From Anaerolineae bacterium (lineage in GTDB: Bacteria; Chloroflexota; Anaerolineae; B4-G1; SLSP01), in contig JALXBP010000087.1 in NCBI GenBank assembly GCA_026991395.1, positions 1-52,572 on the forward strand: DNA of 52,572 nucleotides, in the 5' to 3' direction. The notes beneath the pieces were generated by a model that worked only from the letters and a program-made list of their open reading frames with translations, was not told the DNA's origin and ran no database searches. Shown in pieces: positions 25,887-34,549 of the stretch; position 1 is the first letter of the stretch, and each line of letters starts with the position of its first letter. The translations under genes were made by a program, and so were the position numbers.

Positions 25887-26552
25887 TCAACCGACAGCCC
25901 CCCGCAAGCGGCGAATGGCAGCGCGAACACCCTCCGGCGCGCGGAAGATGGCCGAACCGGCAACGAGCACGTCGGCACCCGCCCGGACGACGGCAGGGGC
26001 CGTCTCCGCGGTGATCCCGCCGTCAACTGCCAGCCAGGCTGCCTCTCGCCCGGCCTCGTCCAGCATCGCCCGCACCCGTGTGATCTTCGGCAGGACCGCG
26101 GGAATGAAGCGCTGGCCGCCGAATCCCGGATTGACCGACATCACCAGCACCAGATCGGTCAGCGCCAGCACGTAGCGCAGGCTCTCCTCCGATGTGGAGG
26201 GGTCGAGCGCGACGCCGGCCTTGGCCCCCAGCGCACGGATGCGGTCCAGCGTGCGGTGCAGGTGGATCGTCGCCTCCGGGTGGACGGTGAGGATGGAGGC
26301 CCCCGCCTCGACGAAGGCGTCCAGGTAGCGTTCCGGTTCGACGATCATCAGGTGGACGTCGAGCGGCAGGGTCGTCACCCGCCGCAGGGCGGCGACCACC
26401 GGTATCCCGATGGTGATGTTGGGCACGAATCGCCCGTCCATCACGTCCACGTGGATGAGGTCGGCACCGGCCTCCTCGGCCTGTCGTACCGCCTCGCCTA
26501 ATGCGGCGAAGTCCGCCGCCAGCACGGAGGGCGCAATCTGCAGTCGGCTCAT
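25887..26552 (-). CDS. rpe: Ribulose-phosphate 3-epimerase
   Basis: A 221-residue TIM-barrel enzyme that interconverts ribulose-5-phosphate and xylulose-5-phosphate in the pentose phosphate pathway. Hallmarks are IAPSVLAADFAALG at the N-terminus, HVDVMDGRFVPN, LDVHLMI, VMSVNPGFGGQ and VDGGITAE, with the metal-binding His/Asp set intact. The ATG at 26552 is preferred to an in-frame TTG six codons upstream because the -10 box overlaps that region. No ribosome-binding site precedes it, and the predicted leader is only about 3 bases. Confidence 0.96.
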   Translation of the reverse strand: MSRLQIAPSVLAADFAALGEAVRQAEEAGADLIHVDVMDGRFVPNITIGIPVVAALRRVTTLPLDVHLMIVEPERYLDAFVEAGASILTVHPEATIHLHRTLDRIRALGAKAGVALDPSTSEESLRYVLALTDLVLVMSVNPGFGGQRFIPAVLPKITRVRAMLDEAGREAAWLAVDGGITAETAPAVVRAGADVLVAGSAIFRAPEGVRAAIRRLRGAVG

Positions 26553-26561
26553 AGCTGAGCC

Positions 26562-26589
26562 ATAATACAACGGAAAAGGAAGAAGGCAA
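26562..26589 (-). promoter_or_regulatory. Vegetative promoter for rpe
   Basis: On the minus strand TTGCCT (plus-strand 26584-26589), a 16-base spacer and TATTAT (26562-26567). The expected start point is about 3 bases before the rpe ATG, so the transcript would be nearly leaderless. Confidence 0.65.
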
Positions 26590-26605
26590 CGTGAGGCGTT
26601 CGGGC

Positions 26606-26633
26606 TTGACTGAGACCTTCAGGCGGGGATAAT
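26606..26633 (+). promoter_or_regulatory. Vegetative promoter for rnd and the downstream run
   Basis: TTGACT (26606-26611), a 16-base spacer and GATAAT (26628-26633). Seven bases past the -10 box is base 26640, the A of the rnd ATG, so a leaderless transcript is predicted. Confidence 0.7.
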
Positions 26634-26639
26634 AGCGGC

Positions 26640-27767
26640 ATGCAGGATGGCAACGGATGGGCCCTCGTCGAAACCCAGGAGGCGTTGGATGCGCTCGTGG
26701 GACGGTTGGCCGAGGCGGAACGCATCGCTATCGATACGGAGTCGAACAGCCTGCACGCTTATCGCGAGCGTGTTTGTCTGGTCCAGATCACCATTCCGGC
26801 AGGGGATTACATCATCGACCCTCTGGCGGTGGCCGATCTCAGCCCTCTTGGGCCGATCCTGGCCGACCCGAAGATCGAAAAGGTCTTCCACGCGGCCAAT
26901 TACGATCTGATCGTGCTGCAGCGTGATTACGGCTTCCGCTGCCGCAATCTCTTCGATACGATGTGGGCGGCACGGATACTCGGCTGGGCGCACGCCGGAC
27001 TCGGCTATCTGCTGGAGGATTTCTTCGGCGTCCACCCGCAGAAAAAGTACCAGCGGTACAACTGGGGACGACGCCCGCTGAAGCCGGAGGTCCTGGCCTA
27101 CGCGCGGATGGATACGCACTACCTGCTCACCTTGCGCGATATCCAGGCCGAGGCTTTGCGCCACCAGGGGCGCTGGGAGGAGGCGCGGGAGGTCTTCGAC
27201 TACCTGTGCCGCTACGTCCCGACGCCGCGTCCCCACCATCCGGATCGGACGTTCTGGCGCATCAAGGGGCGGCAGGAGCTTTCGGAAGAGGAACAGGGGG
27301 TACTCTATCGCCTTCACCTTTGGCGGGAGATGATGGCGGAACGCCGCGATCTTCCCCCCTTCAAGGTGCTGGATGACCGTCGGCTGGTGCGGCTGGCGAC
27401 CGTGCGGCCAACCTCGGTGGAGGCGATGGTCGAGGAGGGGATACTCACGGTGAAGCAGGCGGAGCGCTACGGCAAGCGGCTGGTCTATCTGCTCAAGGCG
27501 GGGCCGCTGTCGTTGCCGCCCTCGCCCGCCTGTGAGCCGCGCCCGCCGGAAGCGGTACTCCAGCGGTATCAGCGGCTCAAGCGCTGGCGCAAGCGCCTGG
27601 CGCAGCGGCGAGGGGTGGAGCCGGACGTCATCCTGCCCAACGCCTCGCTCTGGAACCTGGCGTGGGAGCCGCCGCGTCGTCTGGCCGATCTCCAGGAACG
27701 TCCGGGGTTCGGCCCGTGGCGGCGCAAGCATTACGGCCCGATGTTGCTCCGTCTTTTGGCGGGATAG
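26640..27767 (+). CDS. rnd: Ribonuclease D-like 3'-5' exoribonuclease
   Basis: A 375-residue DEDDy exonuclease that trims RNA 3' ends, chiefly of tRNAs. Catalytic residues are Asp32 and Glu34 (IDTES), Asp89 (HAANYDLIVL) and Y154-x3-D158 (AYARMDTHYLL). An HRDC domain (about 215-290, with VRPTSVEAMVEEGILT) and a C-terminal helical region follow. The ATG coincides with the predicted transcription start; no ribosome-binding site is present. It heads a (+) run rich in RNA-processing genes. Confidence 0.93.
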   Translation: MQDGNGWALVETQEALDALVGRLAEAERIAIDTESNSLHAYRERVCLVQITIPAGDYIIDPLAVADLSPLGPILADPKIEKVFHAANYDLIVLQRDYGFRCRNLFDTMWAARILGWAHAGLGYLLEDFFGVHPQKKYQRYNWGRRPLKPEVLAYARMDTHYLLTLRDIQAEALRHQGRWEEAREVFDYLCRYVPTPRPHHPDRTFWRIKGRQELSEEEQGVLYRLHLWREMMAERRDLPPFKVLDDRRLVRLATVRPTSVEAMVEEGILTVKQAERYGKRLVYLLKAGPLSLPPSPACEPRPPEAVLQRYQRLKRWRKRLAQRRGVEPDVILPNASLWNLAWEPPRRLADLQERPGFGPWRRKHYGPMLLRLLAG

Positions 27768-27791
27768 CCCGCCGCCGGAAAGGGGGGAACG

Positions 27792-29189
27792 ATGAAGATC
27801 ACGTTTTGGGGTGGGGCGCAGACGGTAACCGGTTCGATGTACCACATCCGCGCAGGCAGGACGCAGCTTGTGCTCGAATGCGGCCTCTACCAGGGAAAGC
27901 GGAAGGAGACGTACGCGCGCAACCGTCAGTTTCCCTTCGACCTGCGGCACATCGATGCCGTCGTCCTTTCCCACGCGCACATCGACCATTCGGGCAACAT
28001 CCCCAACCTGACGGCCCGAGGTTATGACGGCCCCATCTACGCCACCGATGCAACCCGCGACCTGTGCGCGTCGATGCTGCCGGATTCCGGACGCATCCAC
28101 GAGCAGGATGTGGCCTACGTGAACAAGAAGCGCGCCCGCCAGGGACTGCCGCCGATGGAGCCGCTCTACACGGAGGCCGACGCCATCCGTGCGATGCGTT
28201 TCTTCGTCGGCCTGAACTACGGGCAGGCGCTGCGCCTTTCGCGAGACGTGAAGCTGACCTTCTACGATGCCGGGCACATCTTGGGCTCGGCGATGGTGCT
28301 CCTGGAGGTGAGGGAGGAGGGGAAGACCAAGCGCCTCCTTTTCAGCGGCGACCTGGGGCAGCCCGACCTGCCCATCATCCGTGATCCGACGCCGATGCCA
28401 GAGGCCGACTACCTGATGATCGAGAGCACCTACGGGGATCGGCTCCATCCCCCCCTGGAGCGGATGAAGGGGGAACTGGCCGCGATCATCGACCGCGTCG
28501 TCGAACGGAAAGGGCGGATCGTCATTCCGGCCTTTGCCGTCGGGCGCACACAGGACATCGTCTACGACCTGCACCAACTCCACGCCGAAGGGCGCATTCC
28601 GCCGCTGCCGGTGTACGTCGATAGTCCGCTGGCGACGGATGTTACGCAGGTCTTCCGCCTGCACCCCGAATGCTACGATGCCGAGACGTGGGACTTCCTC
28701 CACGAGGAGCACAAGCGCGATCCGCTTTCCTTCTCCCTCCTCCGCTACACCCACAGCGTGGAGGAGTCCAAGGCGCTGAACGATGCCCCCAACCCCCTGA
28801 TCATCATCAGCGCTTCGGGCATGGCCGAGGCGGGGCGGGTGCAACATCACCTGAAACACGCAATCACTGACCCGCGCAATGCGGTGATCATCACTGGCTG
28901 GCAAGCACCGAATACCCTGGGCCGCCGCATCGCCGAAAAGCAGCCCTACGTCAAAATCTTCGGCGAGCAGTTCCCGTTGCGGGCGGAGGTGTACACGCTG
29001 TACGGCTACAGTGCTCACGGCGACCGCGATGACCTGCTCAACTGGGCCGCGCCGGGAGCGGAGCGCATCCGCCATGCCTTCGTCATCCACGGCGATCCGC
29101 AGCCTGCGCATGCCCTGGCCCAGGGGCTGCGCAAGCTGGGATACGAGAGGGTTGATGTACCGCAGCGTGGTGATAGTATCACGTTGTAA
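27792..29189 (+). CDS. Beta-CASP metallo-beta-lactamase-fold ribonuclease (CPSF/Ysh1-like)
   Basis: A 465-residue metallo-hydrolase. The zinc motif is SHAHIDHSG with His61, His63, Asp65 and His66, preceded by the GAQTVTGSMY opening typical of this group. Asp in DAGHILGSAM and SGDLG are further ligands. The beta-CASP insert (about 200-370) has FAVGRTQDIVYDL, ISASGMAEAGRVQHHL and the C-terminal YSAHGDRDDLLNW. Such enzymes are RNA endo- or 5'-exonucleases. GGGGGGAACG precedes the ATG, 24 bases after rnd. Lacking KH domains, it is not the archaeal aCPSF1 type. Confidence 0.92.
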   Translation: MKITFWGGAQTVTGSMYHIRAGRTQLVLECGLYQGKRKETYARNRQFPFDLRHIDAVVLSHAHIDHSGNIPNLTARGYDGPIYATDATRDLCASMLPDSGRIHEQDVAYVNKKRARQGLPPMEPLYTEADAIRAMRFFVGLNYGQALRLSRDVKLTFYDAGHILGSAMVLLEVREEGKTKRLLFSGDLGQPDLPIIRDPTPMPEADYLMIESTYGDRLHPPLERMKGELAAIIDRVVERKGRIVIPAFAVGRTQDIVYDLHQLHAEGRIPPLPVYVDSPLATDVTQVFRLHPECYDAETWDFLHEEHKRDPLSFSLLRYTHSVEESKALNDAPNPLIIISASGMAEAGRVQHHLKHAITDPRNAVIITGWQAPNTLGRRIAEKQPYVKIFGEQFPLRAEVYTLYGYSAHGDRDDLLNWAAPGAERIRHAFVIHGDPQPAHALAQGLRKLGYERVDVPQRGDSITL

Positions 29190-29213
29190 GCCAATCGATA
29201 TGAGGAGGCCCGT

Positions 29214-29756
29214 ATGGCGAACTTGTGGCACGAACTGCCCCCCGGCCCCGAGGGTGTACCGGAGATCGTGTATGTCGTGGTCGAAATTCCCAAGCGTTCC
29301 CGCAATAAATTCGAATACGACAAGAAGGGCGGCTTCATCAAGCTGGATCGCGTCCTCTACTCCTCGCTCCACTACCCCGGCGACTACGGCTTCATCCCCC
29401 GCACCCATTACGACGACGGCGATCCGCTGGATGTGCTGGTGATGACCAACGAGCCGACCTTCCCCGGCTGCGTCATCGAGGCGCGGCCTGTGGGCATCTT
29501 CCGTATGCTCGATCGGGGCGTCCACGACGACAAAATCCTCGCCGTGCCCGCCACCGACCCCCTCTTCGACGGCTACCACGATCTGCCGGACGTCCCCCAG
29601 CACTTTCTGCAGGAGGTGGCGCACTTCTTCTCCGTTTACAAGGACCTTCAGCATATGAAGGTCGAGCCTCTGCGCTGGGAAGGGCGCGAGCAGGCGCTGG
29701 CCGAGATCGAGCGCTCGATGGACCTCTACGCCAAGCTGCTGCGAACGACGCGCTGA
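29214..29756 (+). CDS. ppa: Inorganic pyrophosphatase (family I)
   Basis: A 180-residue soluble pyrophosphatase that hydrolyses PPi. It contains EIVYVVVEIPKRSRNKFEYD with active-site Lys and Glu, SSLHYPGDYGFIP, and the metal-binding signature DGDPLDVLV. The C-terminal HFFSVYKDL is conserved. GAGGAGG lies 8 bases before the ATG. The DUF503 gene starts one base after the TGA, indicating tight coupling. Confidence 0.97.
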   Translation: MANLWHELPPGPEGVPEIVYVVVEIPKRSRNKFEYDKKGGFIKLDRVLYSSLHYPGDYGFIPRTHYDDGDPLDVLVMTNEPTFPGCVIEARPVGIFRMLDRGVHDDKILAVPATDPLFDGYHDLPDVPQHFLQEVAHFFSVYKDLQHMKVEPLRWEGREQALAEIERSMDLYAKLLRTTR

Positions 29757-29757
29757 G

Positions 29758-30042
29758 ATGGTCGTCCTGCTCTGTCGGCTCGACCTGTACCTGCCCGGCG
29801 CTCGCTCTCTGAAGGAGAAGCGGCGGCGTCTGAAGCCGCTCCTTCATCGGGTGCGGCAGCGATTCCGTGTCGCCGCCGCCGAAGTTGGTGCCCACGAACG
29901 CTGGCAACGGGCGGAGATCGCGCTGGTCGGCGTTTCGACGGACGACAGGTCGCTCTATGCGCTGATGGAAGAGGCCGTGCATTGGGTGGAACGGTATGCT
30001 GCCGAAGTCGATGTTGTGGGATGGCAAACGGAATTGCGTTAG
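29758..30042 (+). CDS. DUF503 family protein (YlxP-like)
   Basis: A 94-residue protein with the full DUF503 pattern: LCRLDLYLPGARSLKEKRR at the start, VAAAEVGAHERWQRAEIALV in the middle and a C-terminal helix-strand. Homologues (YlxP) lie near rbfA/infB in Firmicutes and are thought to act in ribosome or translation biology, but the function is not established. It starts one base after the ppa stop without room for its own ribosome-binding site, so it is likely translated by re-initiation. Confidence 0.88.
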   Translation: MVVLLCRLDLYLPGARSLKEKRRRLKPLLHRVRQRFRVAAAEVGAHERWQRAEIALVGVSTDDRSLYALMEEAVHWVERYAAEVDVVGWQTELR

Positions 30043-30053
30043 GAGGCGATAGT

Positions 30054-30410
30054 ATGGTGAAGGAGAAAGGCGGACGAATGGCACGGGAGGCGAAGACGGT
30101 TACGGCGATGCTCCATCTCTACTGCGAGCGGGAACATCACACGCCGAAGGGGGAGCTATGCCCGGAGTGCTCGGCCCTCCTCGATTACGTCCTCCTGCGT
30201 TTGGAGCGCTGTCCCTTTCAGGAGGGAAAGACGACGTGCGCCCGCTGCCCCGTCCACTGCTACAAGCCCGATCGGCGGGCCCAGATTCGCCTGGTGATGC
30301 GCAAGACGGGGCCGGCGATGGCCTGGCACCATCCGATCCTCAGCCTCCAGCACTGGATCGATGGTTTCCGCAAGGAGCCCCTCCGCGCCGTCAAGAGGGA
30401 GGAGGCGTGA
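30054..30410 (+). CDS. YgbA-like protein (nitrous-oxide-stimulated promoter family)
   Basis: A 118-residue small protein rich in Cys and His. The motifs LYCEREHH, LCPECSALLDYV, CPFQEGKTTCARCPVHCYKP and HHPILSLQHW match the YgbA_NO family, first noticed as a nitric-oxide/nitrous-oxide-induced gene in enterobacteria. The Cys array suggests a metal or Fe-S site. AGGAGG lies 8 bases before the ATG at 30054; an ATG eight codons later is possible. It precedes a response-regulator cyclase by 48 bases. Confidence 0.85.
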   Translation: MVKEKGGRMAREAKTVTAMLHLYCEREHHTPKGELCPECSALLDYVLLRLERCPFQEGKTTCARCPVHCYKPDRRAQIRLVMRKTGPAMAWHHPILSLQHWIDGFRKEPLRAVKREEA

Positions 30411-30458
30411 TGGGGCGGAGCGGAGCGATCATTCCGCCGCCGCTATGAGGCGGATGCT

Positions 30459-32003
30459 ATGACGGCAAAAACACACGAGAATCAGGTGCGGGCCAGGATT
30501 TTGGTTATCGACGACAGCGAGGAGGTATGTACCTTCCTGCGCGATTCGGTGCTCGTCCCCCAGGGCTACGAGGTGCTGACGGCGGGGGATGGCTGGACAG
30601 GGCTGCAGGTGGCCGCGGACGAGAAGCCCGATCTCATCCTGCTGGACTACGAGATGCCCGGTATGAACGGCATCGAGTTTCTGCGCGAACTGCAGCGGCG
30701 GGAAATGAACTTCCCCGTCATCCTCGTTACCTCCTACGGCTCGGAATCGGTCGCCGTCGAGGTCTTTCGCCTGGGTGTGCGGGATTACGTCCCCAAACCC
30801 TTCACCGTCGAGGAGTTGCTGCGGGCCATCGAGCGCGTCTTGCACCTCGTCCACTTGGAGCGGGAGCGGGCGCTGCTCATCCGCAAGCTGCAGACGCTCA
30901 ACGCGGCGCTGGCCCGTCGCGTGCGTGAACTGGACATCCTCTACCACGTGAGCAAGTCCGTAACGACGCTGCGTGAGAACGAGCAGTTGCTGGAGCGTAT
31001 CGTCGATGCCGCGCTCTACCTCACCGGCGCTCAGGACGGCGTTTTGATCCTGATGGACCCGCAGAGCGGGACGCCGGTCGTGCGTGTGAATCGCACGCGG
31101 CGTGGGCAGAGTTACGTTACGCCTGCGGGAGAGGATCAGAATATCGTAACCCAGTCGCAGGGGCTGATGATGGCCGTCCCCCTCCAGGTGGGCAACAAGA
31201 CGTTAGGGGCCTTGACGGTGAGCAACAAACGCAATCGCAAGCCGCTCGACGAGCACGATCAGCAGTTGCTGCGTATGCTGGCCGACTACGCCGCCATTGC
31301 CATCGAGAACAACGCCCTCCTGGCCGAGGTGGAGGAGCGCCGCCAGCGGGAAAAGCGCGAAATCCAGGCGCTCTTCGAGCACTATGTCGCGCCGCCGGTC
31401 GTCGAACGCCTCCTGAGGCAGCCGCAGAGCGTCCGTCCGGGCGGGCAGCGCCAGACGATCTCCATTCTCTTCGCCGACCTGCGCGGCTTCACCACCTTCA
31501 GCGCCCGCACCTCGCCGGAAACGCTGATCGCTGTCCTGAACCGGCACATCGCCGCCGCCGCCGATGCCGTCCTCCAGATGGAAGGGACACTGGACAAGTT
31601 TATGGGCGATGAGGTGATGGCCTTCTTCAACGCCCCCTTGCCGCAGAAGGACTACGCGCTGCGGGCGGTGCGCACCGGTCTGAAAATCCTGGAGCGAATG
31701 TTGGATATTCATCGTCAGTTGCCGCTCAATCAGCGGCTCTACTACGGCATCGGCATCAGCACCGGCGATGCCATCGTCGGCAATATCGGCACGCCCAACC
31801 TCGTCAACTTCACCGTCGTCGGCCACACGGTCAACAAGGCCCACGCCCTGCAGGAGATGGCCCCGCCGGGCAAGCTGCTCATCTGCCGTGCAACTTACGA
31901 GCAGGTCAAGCCTTACGTCAAGGTCAAAGAACTGCCCCCCGTGAAGATCAAGGGACAGCGCCATCCGGAGCCGATCTACGAGGTTCTGGGCCTGCGGAAG
32001 TAG
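30459..32003 (+). CDS. Response regulator with GAF and class III nucleotide cyclase domains
   Basis: A 514-residue signalling protein. The receiver domain (11-125) has the acid pair Asp18/Asp19, phosphoacceptor Asp63, Thr91 and Lys113, all intact. A coiled linker leads to a GAF domain (about 160-300), then a class III cyclase domain (about 330-510). In the cyclase, metal residues Asp340 and Asp384, purine-binding Lys380 and Thr452, and Asn459 are present. The usual transition-state arginine at position 463 (TVN-x-A-x-R) is Ala (TVNKAHALQ), and the preceding IGD is VGH. Activity may be weak or absent. Lys plus Thr favours ATP over GTP. No partner kinase is adjacent. Confidence 0.9.
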   Translation: MTAKTHENQVRARILVIDDSEEVCTFLRDSVLVPQGYEVLTAGDGWTGLQVAADEKPDLILLDYEMPGMNGIEFLRELQRREMNFPVILVTSYGSESVAVEVFRLGVRDYVPKPFTVEELLRAIERVLHLVHLERERALLIRKLQTLNAALARRVRELDILYHVSKSVTTLRENEQLLERIVDAALYLTGAQDGVLILMDPQSGTPVVRVNRTRRGQSYVTPAGEDQNIVTQSQGLMMAVPLQVGNKTLGALTVSNKRNRKPLDEHDQQLLRMLADYAAIAIENNALLAEVEERRQREKREIQALFEHYVAPPVVERLLRQPQSVRPGGQRQTISILFADLRGFTTFSARTSPETLIAVLNRHIAAAADAVLQMEGTLDKFMGDEVMAFFNAPLPQKDYALRAVRTGLKILERMLDIHRQLPLNQRLYYGIGISTGDAIVGNIGTPNLVNFTVVGHTVNKAHALQEMAPPGKLLICRATYEQVKPYVKVKELPPVKIKGQRHPEPIYEVLGLRK

Positions 32004-32011
32004 GAGGAACG

Positions 32012-32539
32012 ATGACCGTCTTTCTCGATGTCGAGACACAGAATACCTTCCGGGAGGTGGGCGGGCACTATCCTGAGCGACTGCGGGTCTCCGTAGCCGT
32101 AACCTACAACACCGCCGATCGTGCCTTCCACCGTTACACCGAAGCGAACCTCGCCGAGCTTTTCGAGGAGTTGGAGCAGGCCGATCTCGTCGTCGGCTAC
32201 AACCTCTACGGCTTCGACTATCCCGTGCTCCAGCAGTACACCGATGCCCTCACCCTGGCCGAACTCCCCACCGTGGATATGATGGTCGAACTGCAGAAGC
32301 GGCTCGGCTTCCGTCCCAAACTGGACTCCGTCGCCTCGGCCACGCTCAAAGTCGGCAAGAGTGCCGACGGCCTCCAGGCCGTGCAGTGGTGGCACGAGGG
32401 CCGCATCGAGGAGATCTTCAAGTACTGCGAGCAGGACGTCGAGGTTACGCGCCGCGTTTACGAATTCGGCAAACGCTACCGCTACGTCCAGTACTTCGAC
32501 CGTCGTTACCGCATTCGCAAGGTCCCCGTCGCCTGGTAA
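32012..32539 (+). CDS. Predicted DEDDy 3'-5' exonuclease (RNase H-like fold)
   Basis: A 175-residue stand-alone exonuclease domain. Motif I is FLDVETQ with Asp6 and Glu8, motif II GYNLYGFDYPVL with Asp69, and motif III YCEQDVEVTRRV with Tyr138 and Asp142. This matches the YprB/RNase_H_2-like DnaQ superfamily group. Some relatives are fused to helicases; here it stands alone. AGGAGGAACG precedes the ATG, 8 bases after the cyclase gene, so it is the last gene of the (+) run. Substrate (DNA or RNA) cannot be told. Confidence 0.82.
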   Translation: MTVFLDVETQNTFREVGGHYPERLRVSVAVTYNTADRAFHRYTEANLAELFEELEQADLVVGYNLYGFDYPVLQQYTDALTLAELPTVDMMVELQKRLGFRPKLDSVASATLKVGKSADGLQAVQWWHEGRIEEIFKYCEQDVEVTRRVYEFGKRYRYVQYFDRRYRIRKVPVAW

Positions 32540-32693
32540 GTCGCCCGTCCCGCCCGCCGATGCCGTGAGGTATTGGCTTCATCGGCGTATCCCGTTGGCT
32601 TGGAAGCGTGCGCGGGCCGGAGGTACACCGTACTTCCCGCACGGGGATCGCTTGGGGGACGCGACGACCCGACACGAGGAAAGGGGCTTGCCG

Positions 32694-33356
32694 GTGATCG
32701 AGGGAAATCTGAATCGCAAGATCGCGCCTCTGTTGCTCGTTTGCCTGGTCGGCATTGTCGTTCTCGGATTGGGGCATCATCTTTGGCAGCAGTGGCATGC
32801 ACGCCGCGAGGGAATGACACGCGGGTTGCTGACCGGGGATCCCTGTGCGCCACCTTGCTGGCAAGGGTTTTCTCCGGGAACTGTAGTGGAAAAGGAGGCT
32901 GTAATTCGGAAACTTCGCCGCATGCCCGGTGTGGGTGAGGTCTGGGAGAGAGAGTTACAGGCCGGTACGGGCGGAGTGGTCATCCATTGGTTCTGGAAGA
33001 CGCCCTGGTCCGGTTACAACAGCATCTACTTGAGCAATACGGGTCTGCTCAATGCCATTACATTGAGCGTGGATTTTGAGCTGACCGTAGCCGATCTGAT
33101 CGACGAATACGGCGTGCCGGAGGCTATTGGGCCGGTCGTCACAGGTACGCCCAAGCCGGGTTCTGGGGCGGTGAACTTCTTCTATCCTCAGTATGGTCTC
33201 ATTTGCAGGGTCGAGGTACTGCCGGATTACAAGCCGGTTTTGGAGCCGGACAGCAGGGTATACGCAGTGGTTTATCAATCCAGGGATTACGCGCTTGATC
33301 CCAAGCTCACACGGCCTTGGCCGGGGTATGGCGAATTGGAGGTTTCAGCGCCGTAA
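32694..33356 (+). CDS. Orphan membrane-anchored protein with CAPPCW motif
   Basis: A protein of 220 residues that I cannot assign to a characterised family. The N-terminus has one hydrophobic helix (KIAPLLLVCLVGIVVLGLG, about residues 8-26), so it is probably a membrane-anchored, outward-facing domain. Just after it lies GDPCAPPCWQGFSPG; a C-x-P-C-W-x-G-x-x-P-G signature recurs, to my knowledge, in uncharacterised envelope proteins of Chloroflexota. The rest is mixed alpha/beta with several Trp and Tyr residues. A GTG start at 32694 is preceded by GGAAAGGGG; a longer frame upstream lacks support. Codon use is less G+C-biased than in neighbours. Confidence 0.6.
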   Translation: MIEGNLNRKIAPLLLVCLVGIVVLGLGHHLWQQWHARREGMTRGLLTGDPCAPPCWQGFSPGTVVEKEAVIRKLRRMPGVGEVWERELQAGTGGVVIHWFWKTPWSGYNSIYLSNTGLLNAITLSVDFELTVADLIDEYGVPEAIGPVVTGTPKPGSGAVNFFYPQYGLICRVEVLPDYKPVLEPDSRVYAVVYQSRDYALDPKLTRPWPGYGELEVSAP

Positions 33357-33544
33357 CGATGGGGGATGATGGGCATAGCGTGCAGCCGGAATCGGCGGCG
33401 GTGAGTGCGTGTGCGTTGCCCTCGTGGGAGAGGTCCTCCGGCTCCACTCGTGATCGAGCAAGGAAGACTATTGGCGGGCAAGGGCGATCTGTCCCTCACA
33501 CTTTCTGCTGCGCTAACCTTCACGCACCCTTGGAGGAATCGGTG

Positions 33545-34549
33545 ATGCCGGTCAAACAAAAGCGTCGTCCTCTTTCCAATCCCCGCTTGTGGCTCGTGCT
33601 GATACTCCTCGTCAGCGTGGGCCGAGCGTGTGTCTTCAGGCCGGCGACGAGTTACCCTGGTGCGCACTTCAATCGGGGGATCAACGCGGCGTGGTTGGGG
33701 GTCGAATGGGTGAATGAACCGCACGATCCCGAAGAAATTGCCGCCTTGGCCGATGCGCTGGCCGAGCGGCAGATACGCTACGTGTTTGTTTACACGAGTT
33801 ATCTCAAGCCCGATGGTCGGTTCAACCCCACTGCCCCGTATGCCGGTCAATTCATACAGATGCTCAAGGCCGCAGAGCCTGACCTGAACGTACAGGCGTG
33901 GATCGGATTGCCTCTCGAATACGTCGATCTGGGTGATAGCGCCGTGCGCGGGAAAATCGTCGAGTTCTGTGCGGGCCTGGTGCGAGAAGAGGGATTCGAT
34001 GGAATCCACCTCGACCCGGAGCCGATCTTCAGCGACGACTCGAATGTCTTGGCCTTGCTCGATGAGGTTCGAGACGCTCTTGGCCCGGCGTTCACCCTCT
34101 CGATAGCTGCGCGTCGAATATGGCCCGTCTTTCCGAGCGTGCAATGGCCGCTTGTCGGACGGGTGGCCTGGCATGCACACTACTATCGTGAAGTGGCCTC
34201 CCGCGTCGATCAGGTCGCCGTGATGACCTATGACAGCGCTATGCCACTGGCCTGCCTGTACCGGCATTGGACACGGTTCCAGATGATCGAGATCAGCCGC
34301 GCGGTGGAGGGAACGGACGTGCAGTTGTTCTTTGGCGTCCCGACGTCCGAGGAAGAGACATGGACGCACCACCCTGAGGCCGAGAATATGAACAGTGGGC
34401 TGAGAGGTGTCATAGACGGACTCAACGACGGCGATTCGCGCCCGGCGGCCGTCGCGGGGGTGGCCATCTATCCCTACTGGGAAACCGATGAAGGCGAATG
34501 GCGCATCTACGAGGAATTGTGGCTTGGCCGACCGGAAGAGGGTGAATGA
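33545..34549 (+). CDS. GH18-like glycoside hydrolase domain protein
   Basis: A 334-residue protein with an N-terminal hydrophobic anchor (WLVLILLVSVGRACVF, about 15-31, Cys29 a possible lipid site) and a TIM-barrel domain. The GH18 catalytic signature DGxDxDxE appears as FDGIHLDPEP, with Asp152, His155 in place of the second Asp, Asp157 and the acid Glu159. A later strand, VAVMTYDSA, matches the GH18 MTYD motif. Chitinase-like or other GlcNAc-glycan hydrolysis is possible, but the Asp-to-His change is unusual. TTGGAGG precedes the ATG at 33545; an adjacent GTG is an alternative. Base composition is lower in G+C than the window average. Confidence 0.65.
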   Translation: MPVKQKRRPLSNPRLWLVLILLVSVGRACVFRPATSYPGAHFNRGINAAWLGVEWVNEPHDPEEIAALADALAERQIRYVFVYTSYLKPDGRFNPTAPYAGQFIQMLKAAEPDLNVQAWIGLPLEYVDLGDSAVRGKIVEFCAGLVREEGFDGIHLDPEPIFSDDSNVLALLDEVRDALGPAFTLSIAARRIWPVFPSVQWPLVGRVAWHAHYYREVASRVDQVAVMTYDSAMPLACLYRHWTRFQMIEISRAVEGTDVQLFFGVPTSEEETWTHHPEAENMNSGLRGVIDGLNDGDSRPAAVAGVAIYPYWETDEGEWRIYEELWLGRPEEGE

